Source: a bacterium
GTDB taxonomy: Bacteria; Chloroflexota; Anaerolineae; Caldilineales; Caldilineaceae
Assembly: GCA_016124945.1 (NCBI GenBank)
Contig: WGMT01000053.1
Span: 84,414 to 148,413, forward strand
Length of the DNA stretch: 64,000 bases
Direction: 5' to 3'
A model generated the notes under the pieces. It worked only from the letters and a program-made list of their open reading frames with translations. It did not search any database and was not told the origin of the DNA. Shown here in pieces: positions 1 to 8,629 of the stretch. The number at the start of each line of letters is the position of its first letter. Position 1 is the first letter of the stretch. A program made the position numbers and the translations under genes.

Positions 1-551
1 GTGGTCGCGTCGCCGGCTTCTTCGGTGGTGGTTTCGGCATCTGCGGGCGCGTTGGGGTCGGTCACCTGTTCGCCGGAACCGTCTACCAAGACGGCGTTTT
101 CAACCGTTAAGGTGTAGTCGAAAGGCACGTTTGAGTCGTTGAAGGGAACCACTGTGAAGGTGCCAACCGGATCACCGATCACGGAGATCTTCTGCTTGAC
201 GCCGTCGGTTGTTTCCAGTGTGCCGGTGGCGAGGTTGGTGAGCACCGGTGATGCACCGTTGCTGAAGTCTCGGAACCCATTCTCATCAAAGACATAGAAA
301 CCGGCGCCTCGTTCCAATTCCTGACGATCTTGTGGGTTGTAGTCCATTACCAGGCGTACAGACCGGCTTGGGTCGGTGACGCGCAGTTCCAGGTAATGTT
401 TGGCGAATTGCTCAGTGAGTTCGCCTCTGACTGTTGATGACACAATCGCATCGGATTGGGCGCTTACTGTTGCCATAGGCACACTGCCTACAAGCAGCGC
501 CATAACCATTACGAAGGCCATCATCTGCCACAACTTCTTCCCTATAGTCAT
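1..551 (-). CDS. Exported protein of unknown function, C-terminus cut by window edge
   Basis: A minus-strand frame is open from an ATG at 551 to the window edge (183 codons visible). GGAGGAAAGC lies directly upstream of the ATG, so the start is well supported. The first 31 residues form a typical signal peptide: charged MTIGKK, a hydrophobic stretch, then small residues ending SAQ. The mature part is polar and, as far as it goes, ends in a Pro/Asp/Thr/Glu-rich stretch, which suggests a linker to something beyond the edge. No family is recognised. The role is probably extracellular or at the cell surface. It is the last visible member of three minus-strand envelope genes. Confidence 0.7.
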   Translation of the reverse strand, partial: MTIGKKLWQMMAFVMVMALLVGSVPMATVSAQSDAIVSSTVRGELTEQFAKHYLELRVTDPSRSVRLVMDYNPQDRQELERGAGFYVFDENGFRDFSNGASPVLTNLATGTLETTDGVKQKISVIGDPVGTFTVVPFNDSNVPFDYTLTVENAVLVDGSGEQVTDPNAPADAETTTEEAGDAT

Positions 552-888
552 GCTTTCCTCCAGATTAATTGGCGATTGAATGCCAAACTTGTGAACGGCG
601 GCTTTCATTTGACCGTTCGAGATGAACCTATCTACATAAAGACTTGTTTGGTTTGTGCGCCTGACAGTCGACTTTCCTTCGATCTGTCGCGATTTCCTTA
701 AGCTGTTGCGCTCTACTAGTCGACTAAAGTCCACGACGCGATTTGTTAAGACGATTATTTGTGATGAAGGCGTTAGGCCCGGTCGCGTCAGATGCACAGT
801 AGAGTATTATACCGCTCTACAGGTCGAGATCCAACTTTGTCCAACTTTGCACATAGCAAAAAAACGGTTATGTACTCCTATAAGGAAA
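552..888. other. Intergenic stretch without recognised gene
   Basis: This spacer lies upstream of the exported-protein gene at 1-551 and downstream of the gene ending at 889. Short open frames here have no plausible ribosome-binding site or protein-like composition. It should hold the promoter of the 551 gene, but no convincing -35/-10 pair was found. Confidence 0.5.
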
Positions 889-2163
889 CTATGGTCTGCT
901 TTGTCCGTTTGTCGTAGGTAGAGCGACATGTAATCGTCTGATTATGTAATCAGTGTAATTGCCGTCGATACGTACAACCCGTACTCGTAGATCATAGACC
1001 CCCGCAGGGATCTGGCGAAGATCCAGCCGCGCAATCAAATCGTTGACAACTTGATAATCGCCGCGAAAGAGGAAACGCCATTCTTGGTCGTTCTCTTGTA
1101 ACGTCTCTTCGGCCCAGTAGAGTTCCCATCTTTGCAGACGTGGATGCACGATGGTGCCGGTGATGTCAATGATGCCGCTGAGCCTGCTGCCTTCTTGCGG
1201 CGATGTGATACGGATCAGCGAAAAGGGATTGTTTTGTACACGTGAATCGTTTTCAACACGCAAACGGCGGACGTAATACTCGTCGTAGTTCGAGTCTTGA
1301 TAGACGATTCGTAGGCGTAGATCGTAGAAGCCGTTGGCCAGTTGGGTGGTATCGAAGACGTATAATGTGTCGTTAAAATATTGGTTTTGGCTGCTAAACA
1401 GCCACTCCCATGTCTCTTGGCCGGTAGGCGAGAGATAGATCTCGTAGCGCTGGAAGCGGTGCCATACGTCTTTGCCATTGGCGGTGCCGATGACGCGTAC
1501 GCTGCCGCTAAGATTGTCGCCATTGCTCGGCGTGTAAATTCCTTGGCCGTTGGGGATAAAGCTGCCGGGCGTTGGCGTTGACGTAGGCGGCACCGGCGTT
1601 TGGATTGGCGAGAGCGGCGGCAGTGTGGCGGTACCACTCACCTCTATCGTTGCGGTGATACTCGACGTGGGCGTAGGGGTGGGTGGGTTTTCGTTGCGAA
1701 TTTCGAAGCCACGCACAAAGCTTTCACTATAGTTTCCGTCTGAATTGATCGCGCGCACACGTAGATCGTAGAAACCATCTTCGTAGAGCGTTGTGTTGAC
1801 CACTGCAAGATCACTGTCGCGCACAATTTTGAAGTCGCTATGCAGCCACTGCCAACTGTTGCTGCCATTCCTGCCCAGATGTACTTCGTATCGTCGGTAA
1901 CTGTTGATCAGCGCAGTGCCGCGCACACGCATCACCCCGAAGACAACATCATCCGCTTCGGGAAAGGTGATCTCGTTGCGCACGGCGGGCTTGGTTGCTG
2001 TTGGCGTTGTCTGCACCGGTGGGGGAGGGTCCTGGGGCGGGGGTGTTTCTTGGGGCGACTGTGCAAACAGATTCATCTCGGCGTCAAACGCCAGGTAACT
2101 GCTGAGCAGCAGTGCTGCCAGAAGGAGACACAACAATACAAGTGGGCGTAACGAACTTTTCAT
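889..2163 (-). CDS. Exported protein with three repeated ~95-residue modules
   Basis: The protein has 424 aa from the ATG at 2163. A longer frame begins with GTG at 2220, but the ATG places a signal peptide (MKSSLRPLVLL...) at the N-terminus. A Pro-rich linker follows, then three copies of one module at about residues 63-157, 209-304 and 313-413. Each copy has a V-x-G-T-A/I-like start, an R/L-W/Y-E-L/V/I-Y/H strand, W-x-W/F-L, and an ending of the type GFYDLRVR...DGNY...RRLxV. TP-rich linkers separate the modules. The pattern suggests beta-sandwich domains acting outside the cell. It resembles uncharacterised repeat proteins of Chloroflexota; no enzymatic motif is visible. The function is unknown. 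Confidence 0.75.
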   Translation of the reverse strand: MKSSLRPLVLLCLLLAALLLSSYLAFDAEMNLFAQSPQETPPPQDPPPPVQTTPTATKPAVRNEITFPEADDVVFGVMRVRGTALINSYRRYEVHLGRNGSNSWQWLHSDFKIVRDSDLAVVNTTLYEDGFYDLRVRAINSDGNYSESFVRGFEIRNENPPTPTPTSSITATIEVSGTATLPPLSPIQTPVPPTSTPTPGSFIPNGQGIYTPSNGDNLSGSVRVIGTANGKDVWHRFQRYEIYLSPTGQETWEWLFSSQNQYFNDTLYVFDTTQLANGFYDLRLRIVYQDSNYDEYYVRRLRVENDSRVQNNPFSLIRITSPQEGSRLSGIIDITGTIVHPRLQRWELYWAEETLQENDQEWRFLFRGDYQVVNDLIARLDLRQIPAGVYDLRVRVVRIDGNYTDYIIRRLHVALPTTNGQSRP

Positions 2164-2231
2164 GTAGATTCTATTTAAATCGATATCTGCATCTGTACTG
2201 TGGGCACAGAGCGAACACACATTGAGATTCT

Positions 2232-2294
2232 ATCCTGAAATTCACAGCAGCCCGACGAATCACGCCACTATAAAGCGGTGTGTAATTTCAGGAT
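2232..2294. repeat. Dispersed repeat with inverted ends, copy A
   Basis: The element starts atcctgaaattcacagca and ends aatttcaggat, so its ends are inverted repeats. A second copy with the same ends but a diverged centre lies at 8396-8468. It sits in the spacer between two minus-strand genes. It could be a small non-autonomous element or a structured RNA. Confidence 0.6.
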
Positions 2295-2309
2295 AGAGAC
2301 TGAATGAAT

Positions 2310-2341
2310 ACAGGGGCAGATCCATATGGATCTGCCCCTGT
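2310..2341 (-). terminator. Perfect 32-bp palindrome downstream of PBP gene
   Basis: Fifteen bases (caggggcagatccat) are followed by their exact reverse complement, with one further pair on each side. The palindrome lies 45 bp beyond the stop of the minus-strand penicillin-binding protein gene, where a transcription terminator is expected. A T-run is missing, so it might instead be a protein-binding palindrome. Confidence 0.45.
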
Positions 2342-2385
2342 CCGTCTCCTAAACTACGTCGGGTGCTAGGCGTGAAGCGGTTTCA

Positions 2386-5300
2386 TCAGTTCCCTTGCAT
2401 CACCACAAAGTGACATGGGAATGAACTCTCTTCACTGCGGTTGTGCGGCACCGTTACTGTAGGGCTAATCGGGTTGCCGTTGCCATCTAGCACGGTAATG
2501 CGCAGATCCTGTGGTGTGTCAGAATACAGTGGAAAGTCGAATACCCCAAAATCAGCGGCGCCACTTTTGCTCATGGACTCGTAGTAGTTGCCCCATCCAT
2601 CAATCATGCGGACACGTACACCGGCCACCGGCCCTCCTTGGGTATTGGTGATCCGCCCGATCACATAGCCGCCTGGGCAGTTGGTGCCGTGGGTAAGGCT
2701 GGCAAGTTGATATCCCCCGGGGGCACCCGCCGGGACGGGTGTTGCATCCGGCACCGGCGTGGCTGTGGCCTCTGGGGTAACGGTCGGCTCCTCAGTAGAC
2801 GTTTCCTCAGGCGAGGGCGTTTCCTCGGGCGAGGGCGTTTCATCTGGATCGGGTGTTGCATTCGGATCCGAGGGGGTAGGCGTCGTGAGCGCAAGTAACT
2901 GCGGCCCAGTGGGATCAATGCGCACAGACGCTTCGGATTGCCCTATCTCATTGCGCGCAATCGAAACACCACCCATCCATCTTTGCACCTCGTCGCAAGG
3001 ACCAAGGCTGATCTGCCCACCTACTTGACCACTGTAAGCCAGGGCGCGCCGGCGTTCATCGTGTTTTTCGTTATCCAACTGACGGGAGTTAATCGCCAGG
3101 TCAACCACTTCGGGGATCTCCAACTCAGCCAGTCGATTTGGCGAATTAAGAGCAACATCAGCCGAAATCGAAGCTTGTTTGTCACCCGCTGCATCGTCTT
3201 CTGGGTTGGCGATTACGACACTGCTCGGGAGCCCAAATCGTCCTGGCAGGCGCACCAGGGTGCGTACGACGCCACGATCCTCCAGGCAGTAGCCAATCCG
3301 TTGCTCGCCGCGGAAGACGGAAAGGGACGGCACCCGCACCACACTGTCGGAAAGGGGGCCGCCACTAAACTCAGCCACTTCGAGCCATTCGTCGGCAAAG
3401 TACTCGCCGCCGCCATCGCGGCAGACAAGCCCTGCCGGGCACTCGTCGCGTAGTGTGACGTCAGCCGGTGGATCAAATGTCCACTGTGCCGGATCGCTGG
3501 GTGCGCCCAGCCGTGCACGGAGATCGGGATCCTCGATCATGGTGGTCATGAACTCGTTCCAAATCACCGACGCCGTGGACGCACCGGTGGCGTTGCTGCG
3601 CATCGGTCTGCCCTGGGTGTTGCCCACCCACACACCGCTGACCAAATAGCGGGTATAACCCATTGCCCAGTTGTCGCGGTTGTCGTCGGTGGTGCCTGTC
3701 TTTGCGGCAACGGGTTGGCTGAGCACAAGCCTGTTGTTCACACCGAACATGGGGGCGCGCGCATTGTTGTCGCTCATGATGTCGGTGAGCAGAAAGGCAG
3801 CGGCCTCGCTCAACACCTGCCTGGCGTCGCGGATGCCTAATGCATCGACCATAGAACGCCCTGTAGAGTCGGACATGGCCAAAATAAGACGGGGCGCCAG
3901 AAAAGCGCCGCCATTGGCGATGGTATGGTAGGCGGTGGATAGGTCGAGCAGGGTTACTTCACCGCCGCCCAGTGTAAGGCTAAGGCCGTACCACTCAGGT
4001 CCGCGGTTCAGACTGCCAATACCCATGTCGCGGGCGCTTTCTAACATGCGTTCGACGCTTACCTGCTCCAGTAACTTCACCGAAGGAATGTTGTAGCTGT
4101 TGGCCAGGGCGGCGCGTACCGTCACCGGGCCATGGAAGCGACGATCGTAGTTTTTGGGTTCATAGTCGGGCTGGCCGGCAATTTTATAACGCACAGGCGT
4201 ATCCCATATCACAGAAGCCGGGCTAATCAAGTTGTCGCTCAACGCAGTCGCAAAGAGGACTGGCTTGATGGCGCTGCCTGGCTGCCGCTGTCGTGTCGCT
4301 ACATTGACTTGACCGTCAATTGCATCATTGGTGTAGTCGACGCTGCCTACCATGGCCAGGATTTCGGCTGTGCCTGGTTTCATTGCCACAAGCGCACCAT
4401 TGTTCATGTTGTAGGTCGGCTGAAGGCGAGCCACCTGGCGCGTTACGATCTCCTGGGCAACGGCCTGGATTTCGAGATCGAGCGAAGCGTAAATGTGCAG
4501 GCCGGCGCGGCGTGTGTAGCCATTGCCAAAGCGTGCATCCAGTTCACTAACGAGGTAATTTACAAAATGTGGCGCTTGGGTTCTCACCGGCGCAGGGCTG
4601 GGGTTGAGGAAGATCGGCTCAGCGTAAACGGCGTCGGCCTCTTCTTGCGTCATGTAATTGTGACGAACAAGCAAACTCAAGACGATCCGCTGGCGGTTGC
4701 GGGCCGCCTCAAAATTCAAGAAAGGATTGAGAAAGGCCGGTTGCTGCGGAATGCCGGACAACAACGTGGCTTCGGCCTGGGTTAACTCGGCGGCGCTTTT
4801 GCCGAAGTAGACGCGGGCCGCCGCTTCCGGTCCATAGGCAAGGTTCCCATAGTTGATGGTGTTGAGATACATTTCGAGTATCTCTTCCTTGCTGTAGGTT
4901 TCGGTCAATTCTCGCGCCAGCCCCGCTTCAAGGATCTTACGATCAAACTCTTGATCGTAGCGGTCATCTACGCCAAGGAAGAGGTTGCGCGCCAATTGCA
5001 TCGTAATCGTACTAGCGCCAGATACAATGTCGCCGCTTTCGGCATTTTGTATCGCCGCGCCGGCAATGCGCAGCGGATCAATGCCCTGGTTAATGAAGAA
5101 GGTGGAATCTTCGGTGGCAACAGTGGCCTCAAGCAGATAAGGGGAAATCCGGTCCAGCGAAACCCAACTGCGGCGACCTTCGCTAAAGAGTTCGGCCATC
5201 AACTCGCCATTGCGGTCGTAGACATAGGTCGTTTGAAACAACCTCGGCAGTGGACCCGGCTGGTAGGTTTGTAGATAAGCTTCCACAGCAGCAGAGAGTT

Positions 5301-5439
5301 CCGCTGCCGGCCGCGGGCCTACTTGTGGCACTGCCTGCTCGTCGCTACATGCCGCCAAAAACAATGATGTGAACAGCCACAACAACGCCAAAAGGGCGAA
5401 ACGTAGTCGACGTTTCAGAGGAGGAGGGATTAACTTCAT
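2386..5439 (-). CDS. Class A penicillin-binding protein (transglycosylase/transpeptidase)
   Basis: The 1017-aa enzyme should polymerise and cross-link peptidoglycan. The GT51 transglycosylase spans about residues 65-250, with ATEDSTFF (catalytic Glu110), GASTITMQLARNLFLG at 141-156 and EILEMYLN. The transpeptidase spans about 335-640, with the active-site SxxK (Ser389-Lys392), SYN at 448-450 and KTGT at 580-583. All catalytic motifs are intact. An Asp/Glu/Thr/Pro-rich linker near 855-910 leads to a ~105-residue C-terminal domain that resembles carboxypeptidase-regulatory or Ig-like folds. The N-terminus has a lipoprotein-type box (LAAC, Cys31) rather than a plain membrane anchor, which is unusual for this family. 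The gene appears to be transcribed alone. Confidence 0.95.
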   Translation of the reverse strand: MKLIPPPLKRRLRFALLALLWLFTSLFLAACSDEQAVPQVGPRPAAELSAAVEAYLQTYQPGPLPRLFQTTYVYDRNGELMAELFSEGRRSWVSLDRISPYLLEATVATEDSTFFINQGIDPLRIAGAAIQNAESGDIVSGASTITMQLARNLFLGVDDRYDQEFDRKILEAGLARELTETYSKEEILEMYLNTINYGNLAYGPEAAARVYFGKSAAELTQAEATLLSGIPQQPAFLNPFLNFEAARNRQRIVLSLLVRHNYMTQEEADAVYAEPIFLNPSPAPVRTQAPHFVNYLVSELDARFGNGYTRRAGLHIYASLDLEIQAVAQEIVTRQVARLQPTYNMNNGALVAMKPGTAEILAMVGSVDYTNDAIDGQVNVATRQRQPGSAIKPVLFATALSDNLISPASVIWDTPVRYKIAGQPDYEPKNYDRRFHGPVTVRAALANSYNIPSVKLLEQVSVERMLESARDMGIGSLNRGPEWYGLSLTLGGGEVTLLDLSTAYHTIANGGAFLAPRLILAMSDSTGRSMVDALGIRDARQVLSEAAAFLLTDIMSDNNARAPMFGVNNRLVLSQPVAAKTGTTDDNRDNWAMGYTRYLVSGVWVGNTQGRPMRSNATGASTASVIWNEFMTTMIEDPDLRARLGAPSDPAQWTFDPPADVTLRDECPAGLVCRDGGGEYFADEWLEVAEFSGGPLSDSVVRVPSLSVFRGEQRIGYCLEDRGVVRTLVRLPGRFGLPSSVVIANPEDDAAGDKQASISADVALNSPNRLAELEIPEVVDLAINSRQLDNEKHDERRRALAYSGQVGGQISLGPCDEVQRWMGGVSIARNEIGQSEASVRIDPTGPQLLALTTPTPSDPNATPDPDETPSPEETPSPEETSTEEPTVTPEATATPVPDATPVPAGAPGGYQLASLTHGTNCPGGYVIGRITNTQGGPVAGVRVRMIDGWGNYYESMSKSGAADFGVFDFPLYSDTPQDLRITVLDGNGNPISPTVTVPHNRSEESSFPCHFVVMQGN

Positions 5440-5754
5440 AAGGTAAACATTCCTTGAACTACAACTTCAGGAGATAAACGAATCTGTAGAGATTAAACGT
5501 CGAAAACGTACTGTTTGTTTCTCTCAGCAGGCATCAAAATCAGGGTAATTTGAGGATCTTTCGTTTCGTATTACCACTTTTGGTTAGCTTGATTTTAGCC
5601 GATCCTTCAAAAAATCGCCATACCATTTAAAGATATGTTTCTAATTCGATAAGGTTTTTATGGTGCTCTGCGCTTATCCTTAGGCTGTGCGGTAAGTACA
5701 AATACACCATTCTTGATGGTGTACAGATAATCTGGAACATTTGTACTGGAACAT
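5440..5754. other. AT-rich intergenic region upstream of PBP gene
   Basis: No gene is visible. The only structure is a hairpin at 5703-5723 (tacaccat, 5-nt loop, atggtgta). The region should contain the promoter of the minus-strand PBP gene, but I could not assign it. Confidence 0.4.
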
Positions 5755-5787
5755 TTGATCTGGGGCTTCAAAAAGAAATGGTATAAT
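5755..5787 (+). promoter_or_regulatory. Possible promoter for a small RNA
   Basis: A perfect TATAAT lies at 5782-5787, with TTGATC at 5755-5760. The spacer of 21 bp is longer than ideal, so the -35 assignment is weak. The next annotated + strand gene is 350 bp away. Confidence 0.35.
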
Positions 5788-5792
5788 AGATA

Positions 5793-5906
5793 GTGCTGCG
5801 TGGGCTATGTGAGGGGGACACAAAGGCATAGTCGATTAAACGCAAAGCCGACGGACACGAAATCCGGCCAAAAACAAAAAAGAGCTACTCAACTTGAGTA
5901 ACTCTT
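5793..5906 (+). ncRNA. Candidate small or leader RNA of unknown type
   Basis: The stretch runs from just after a TATAAT box to a hairpin with few following Ts. It contains the motif acgcaaagcc followed by cggacacgaaatccg, which could pair as a small stem. The acgcaaagcc motif resembles part of the core of cyclic-di-GMP-I (GEMM) riboswitches. The upstream half of that consensus is poorly matched, so this is a weak candidate and could be coincidence. No protein-coding frame occupies it. Confidence 0.2.
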
Positions 5907-5908
5907 TC
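5877..5908 (-). terminator. Rho-independent terminator of the tRNA-Cys gene
   Basis: On the minus strand the sequence reads agagttactcaa/ttgagtagctct followed by six Ts. It starts five bases after the tRNA 3' end. On the plus strand the same hairpin has a weak T-run and could also end a transcript from the left. Confidence 0.75.
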
Positions 5909-5912
5909 GAAA

Positions 5913-5984
<72 letters not shown>

Positions 5985-6005
5985 AAGCATGCGGCAATGC
6001 AGCAA

Positions 6006-6034
6006 ATCCTATCAGGGGGGCAGTAGAATGTCAA
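6006..6034 (-). promoter_or_regulatory. Promoter of tRNA-Cys
   Basis: Read on the minus strand, TTGACA (6034-6029) and TAGGAT (6011-6006) are separated by exactly 17 bp. The expected transcript start is about 15 bases before the mature tRNA, as is usual for single tRNA genes. Confidence 0.75.
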
Positions 6035-6138
6035 ATTTCTTTCTGGTCTGGAACTTTCAAATGTTTATCTTAAAATTTCGATAACTGTTTTGTTTCAAGT
6101 CTAGATCCTAAATTATTGTCGAATAGAGGTAGCCGAAC

Positions 6139-6555
6139 ATGGCAGGTGAAACCAAACGCAACAACCGTCATCGCGATGAGATGTGTGTGTGCGACAACTG
6201 TGGTGTCTCTTTTTTATGGACGATTGAAGAACAGCATCAAGAAGAGCAGCATCGAATCGAGGCGGAAGTGACGGGAAATGCCGACGCGCCGGTGTTTTGT
6301 CCTGCGTGTCGGCGTTTGGCTACGCCAGTAGGTCGCGAGCGAGGCGTGGTGAAATGGTACGACGGGCGCAAGCACTACGGCTTCATTGTGCGCCAGCGCG
6401 AGGACGAAATCTTCACACACCGTTCGCAATTGGCCGAGCGGGGCCGTTTGCACGAAGGTGATTTGGTGGAATTTACGGTGACGACAGGTGAAAAGGGCTT
6501 GATGGCGGCGGACGTGCGCGTCCTGGCGCGGGGGGAAGAAATGAGTAAGGAGTAG
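6139..6555 (+). CDS. Zinc-ribbon plus cold-shock-domain protein
   Basis: The 138-aa protein combines two small nucleic-acid-binding modules. Residues 15-60 carry two Cys pairs (CVCDNC and CPAC), consistent with a zinc ribbon. Residues 69-132 are a cold-shock OB-fold (RGVVKWYDGRKHYGFI, then a F-T-H-R-S-Q-L segment), with a slightly altered RNP1 motif (HYGFI where GYGFI is usual). A single-stranded RNA or DNA binding role is likely, perhaps as an RNA chaperone. It is flanked by the tRNA-Cys promoter region and a convergent glycosyltransferase gene. A gaggt Shine-Dalgarno-like sequence precedes the ATG. Confidence 0.85.
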   Translation: MAGETKRNNRHRDEMCVCDNCGVSFLWTIEEQHQEEQHRIEAEVTGNADAPVFCPACRRLATPVGRERGVVKWYDGRKHYGFIVRQREDEIFTHRSQLAERGRLHEGDLVEFTVTTGEKGLMAADVRVLARGEEMSKE

Positions 6556-6620
6556 GTCAAGCATCACGTCAATTCAAATTGAACGAATCGATGTTCAAGT
6601 GAAAAGAAAGCAGACCTATC

Positions 6621-7754
6621 TTAACCCTTACTCATTTTTTCAAACAGCGCATCGTACTGCGCCGCCACTCGTTCCCACGCGTACACCTCGCGCGTGTATT
6701 CAATCAGCGATGGTGGTGCTGGGCGGGGTTCAGTTAGTCGAAGAGCAGCTTTTGCGTGGAGATCGGCTTCGTCTTCGTAGATGCACGCAGGGTGCAGCGC
6801 TGTTGGGATGAGTTCTGGATAACTGAGACGGTTGGGCAAGAGTGGAAATGCACCTGCAGCAATCGCCTCCAACAGGCTGATGCCAAAGAATTCGTGATCG
6901 GTTGTACTGATGACAAGATCCGCCTCCTGCAGTAGCTTCTGATAGCCCCGTTTGCTCGGCACAAACCCCCAATGCACAATGTGATCCGCCAGACGCACGC
7001 GTGCCTCTTCAAATTCTTGGGGTGCCCTCCGGTAGTTCTCTCCTGCCACTGCCAGGCGGAAAGCATGGCCCTCTTCATGCAGGCGATAGAGCAGGTTAAA
7101 AAAGCGATCTGGGCGTTTATCATACTCCCAGCGCTGATTCCACAGGATCAACGGCACATCTGCCGATTCATCTCGGGGTGACAACGGTGGACAGTCGATC
7201 CCCACAGGCAATACGCTACTTCGGCTGTATACTGCTTCGACTTTGTTCAAAAGGTTGTAATCAGGAAAGTTCTTGAGCAGGTGTGGTACTGCCTCGAACC
7301 AGGATTGCCGGTGAAACTCACTGTTAAAGAGAATGGTATCCGCGGCCAACTGACTCAGCCAATTGATCATGCCATAGGTGAAGTCCGGCTTTTCGCCAGG
7401 ACGCCAGGGGTAGGTAAGTTGATTCTCATGCATATAGAGCGCTACCGGTGTCGTCGGCGGCAGTTCACGCCGTAGAAGACCAAGCCACGCCGGCAGGTTC
7501 AACATGTCCGTGGCCAGGACAACATCGGGCACGTTACCTTGGCTCAAGAGGCGCCGCGCTTGCTCTGCCAATTCCATGACCCCGCCCTGCATCCGCCACT
7601 TCCAAAAGCGACCGGCCATAGAGAGCATGGTTACGTGGTGACAGCCGGCGCGGCGGTATCCTTCGGCCCAGGATTTGTGGCTGCCGGTGTGGTAGGGTGA
7701 GATCAGCCAGATCTCAAGTCTTCGATCTGTCAGTTTTCTGTTGGTGGCGGACAT
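6621..7754 (-). CDS. Glycosyltransferase, tRNA-queuosine alpha-mannosyltransferase-like (DUF3524/GTDC1 type)
   Basis: The 377-aa protein has the N-terminal DUF3524 hallmark: LEIWLISPYHTGSHKSWAEG, then MLSMAGRFWKWRMQGG, LATDMLNLPAW and MHENQLTYPW. The C-terminal half is GT-B-like with a HWGFVPSKRGY...LQEADLVISTTDHEFFGISLLEAIAAGAFPLLP-type donor site. Family members in animals mannosylate queuosine in tRNA; whether bacterial members do this is inference, and glycosylation of another small molecule is possible. The ATG at 7754 fits the conserved N-terminus; an upstream TTG at 7805 would overlap the divergent promoter. It is transcribed divergently from the nuclease gene at 7863. Confidence 0.85.
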   Translation of the reverse strand: MSATNRKLTDRRLEIWLISPYHTGSHKSWAEGYRRAGCHHVTMLSMAGRFWKWRMQGGVMELAEQARRLLSQGNVPDVVLATDMLNLPAWLGLLRRELPPTTPVALYMHENQLTYPWRPGEKPDFTYGMINWLSQLAADTILFNSEFHRQSWFEAVPHLLKNFPDYNLLNKVEAVYSRSSVLPVGIDCPPLSPRDESADVPLILWNQRWEYDKRPDRFFNLLYRLHEEGHAFRLAVAGENYRRAPQEFEEARVRLADHIVHWGFVPSKRGYQKLLQEADLVISTTDHEFFGISLLEAIAAGAFPLLPNRLSYPELIPTALHPACIYEDEADLHAKAALRLTEPRPAPPSLIEYTREVYAWERVAAQYDALFEKMSKG

Positions 7755-7777
7755 CACTTTGCGGCCCTTTGTGGCTA

Positions 7778-7786
7778 TGCTATAAT
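7778..7786 (+). promoter_or_regulatory. Extended -10 promoter of the bifunctional nuclease gene
   Basis: TGCTATAAT is an extended -10 (TGnTATAAT), 77 bp before the ATG at 7863. The -35 region (tttgcg, 17 bp upstream) is poor, as expected for extended -10 promoters. It lies between two divergent genes. Confidence 0.55.
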
Positions 7787-7862
7787 TCTGCTCAGAACTT
7801 CGCAACTCTGCAAACCTATGTTTAGGTGTGGAAATTTTGGCCGTATTCGGGAGCCCCTAATT

Positions 7863-8393
7863 ATGATTGAAGTGACGATCGACAGCGTGCGGGTCAGCTT
7901 AATGTCTCAAGCTCGCATTGTGGTTTTGCGAGAAGAAAACGGCGAACGCTATTTACCGATTTGGATCGGTCCTTTTGAAGCGGACGCCATTACCATTCAA
8001 CTCCAGGGGATCGAAGTGTCGCGCCCGATGACACATGATTTGCTGCGCCAGTTGATTGAGACGCTAGACGGCGAAGTGACACACGTGGTGATCAGCGACC
8101 TTCAGAATGATACCTTCTTTGCCAAGATCGTCCTCAATGTGGGGGGCGACACCATCGAAGTCGACAGCCGCCCAAGCGATGCTGTTGCCCTGGCCGTGCG
8201 CGTAGACGCTCCCATCTACGTGGACGAAGATGTGATGGACCGCGCCGGCATGGAACCCGAAGAAGAGCTCAGCCTGGCCGACAAAGAAGGCCGTCCGCAG
8301 CGCGAGAGCGCCGGCGATTACGACGAAGACGACGAAGATCTCGACGTCTTCCGCGATTTTATCGAAGGGCTGGACATCGACAATCTCGGCTAA
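7863..8393 (+). CDS. Bifunctional nuclease family protein (DUF151)
   Basis: The 176-aa protein opens with MIEVTIDSVRVSL and carries the full DUF151 domain: RYLPIWIGPFEADAITIQLQG, RPMTHDLL, and the SRPSDAVALAVR segment. The C-terminal ~45 residues are very acidic (EDDEDLD). In other bacteria members have been linked to dual DNase/RNase activity, and a close relative sits beside redox or stress genes; the role here is not determined. The start is set by homology to the family N-terminus; an upstream frame extension to 7818 is not supported by a ribosome-binding site. Confidence 0.85.
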   Translation: MIEVTIDSVRVSLMSQARIVVLREENGERYLPIWIGPFEADAITIQLQGIEVSRPMTHDLLRQLIETLDGEVTHVVISDLQNDTFFAKIVLNVGGDTIEVDSRPSDAVALAVRVDAPIYVDEDVMDRAGMEPEEELSLADKEGRPQRESAGDYDEDDEDLDVFRDFIEGLDIDNLG

Positions 8394-8395
8394 GC

Positions 8396-8468
8396 ATCCT
8401 GAGATTCACAGCAACCTTGCGCAATGTAACTATCCAAGGGGAGTGACTGCGCACTGTCGTTTCAGGAT
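8396..8468. repeat. Dispersed repeat with inverted ends, copy B
   Basis: It begins atcctgagattcacagcaac and ends gtttcaggat. Both ends match the copy at 2232-2294 while the centre differs. It begins two bases after the stop codon of the nuclease gene. Confidence 0.6.
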
Positions 8469-8511
8469 CAAGAAGATATGTGTGAAACAATTGCTGCTTG
8501 TGGCATCATCC

Positions 8512-8548
8512 AAAACGGCGTGGACCGCAAACCGGTCCCGCCGTTTTT
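8512..8548 (+). terminator. Strong terminator hairpin before dnaB
   Basis: The stem aaaacggcg/cgccgtttt encloses a second stem tggacc/ggtcc and runs into TTTTT. It probably ends transcription from the nuclease gene. Because it lies 82 bp before the dnaB start, it could also attenuate read-through into the primosome cluster. Confidence 0.8.
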
Positions 8549-8629
8549 GTACCCAGGGACTTATCCCCAGCCTATCCGCAGCTTTTACACACATCTATCC
8601 CCGTCTTCAATCAGAGGATCGCAGCACAG

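Noticed and set aside
4132..4785. 217-aa plus-strand frame
   Set aside because: Antisense to the penicillin-binding protein gene with intact catalytic motifs.
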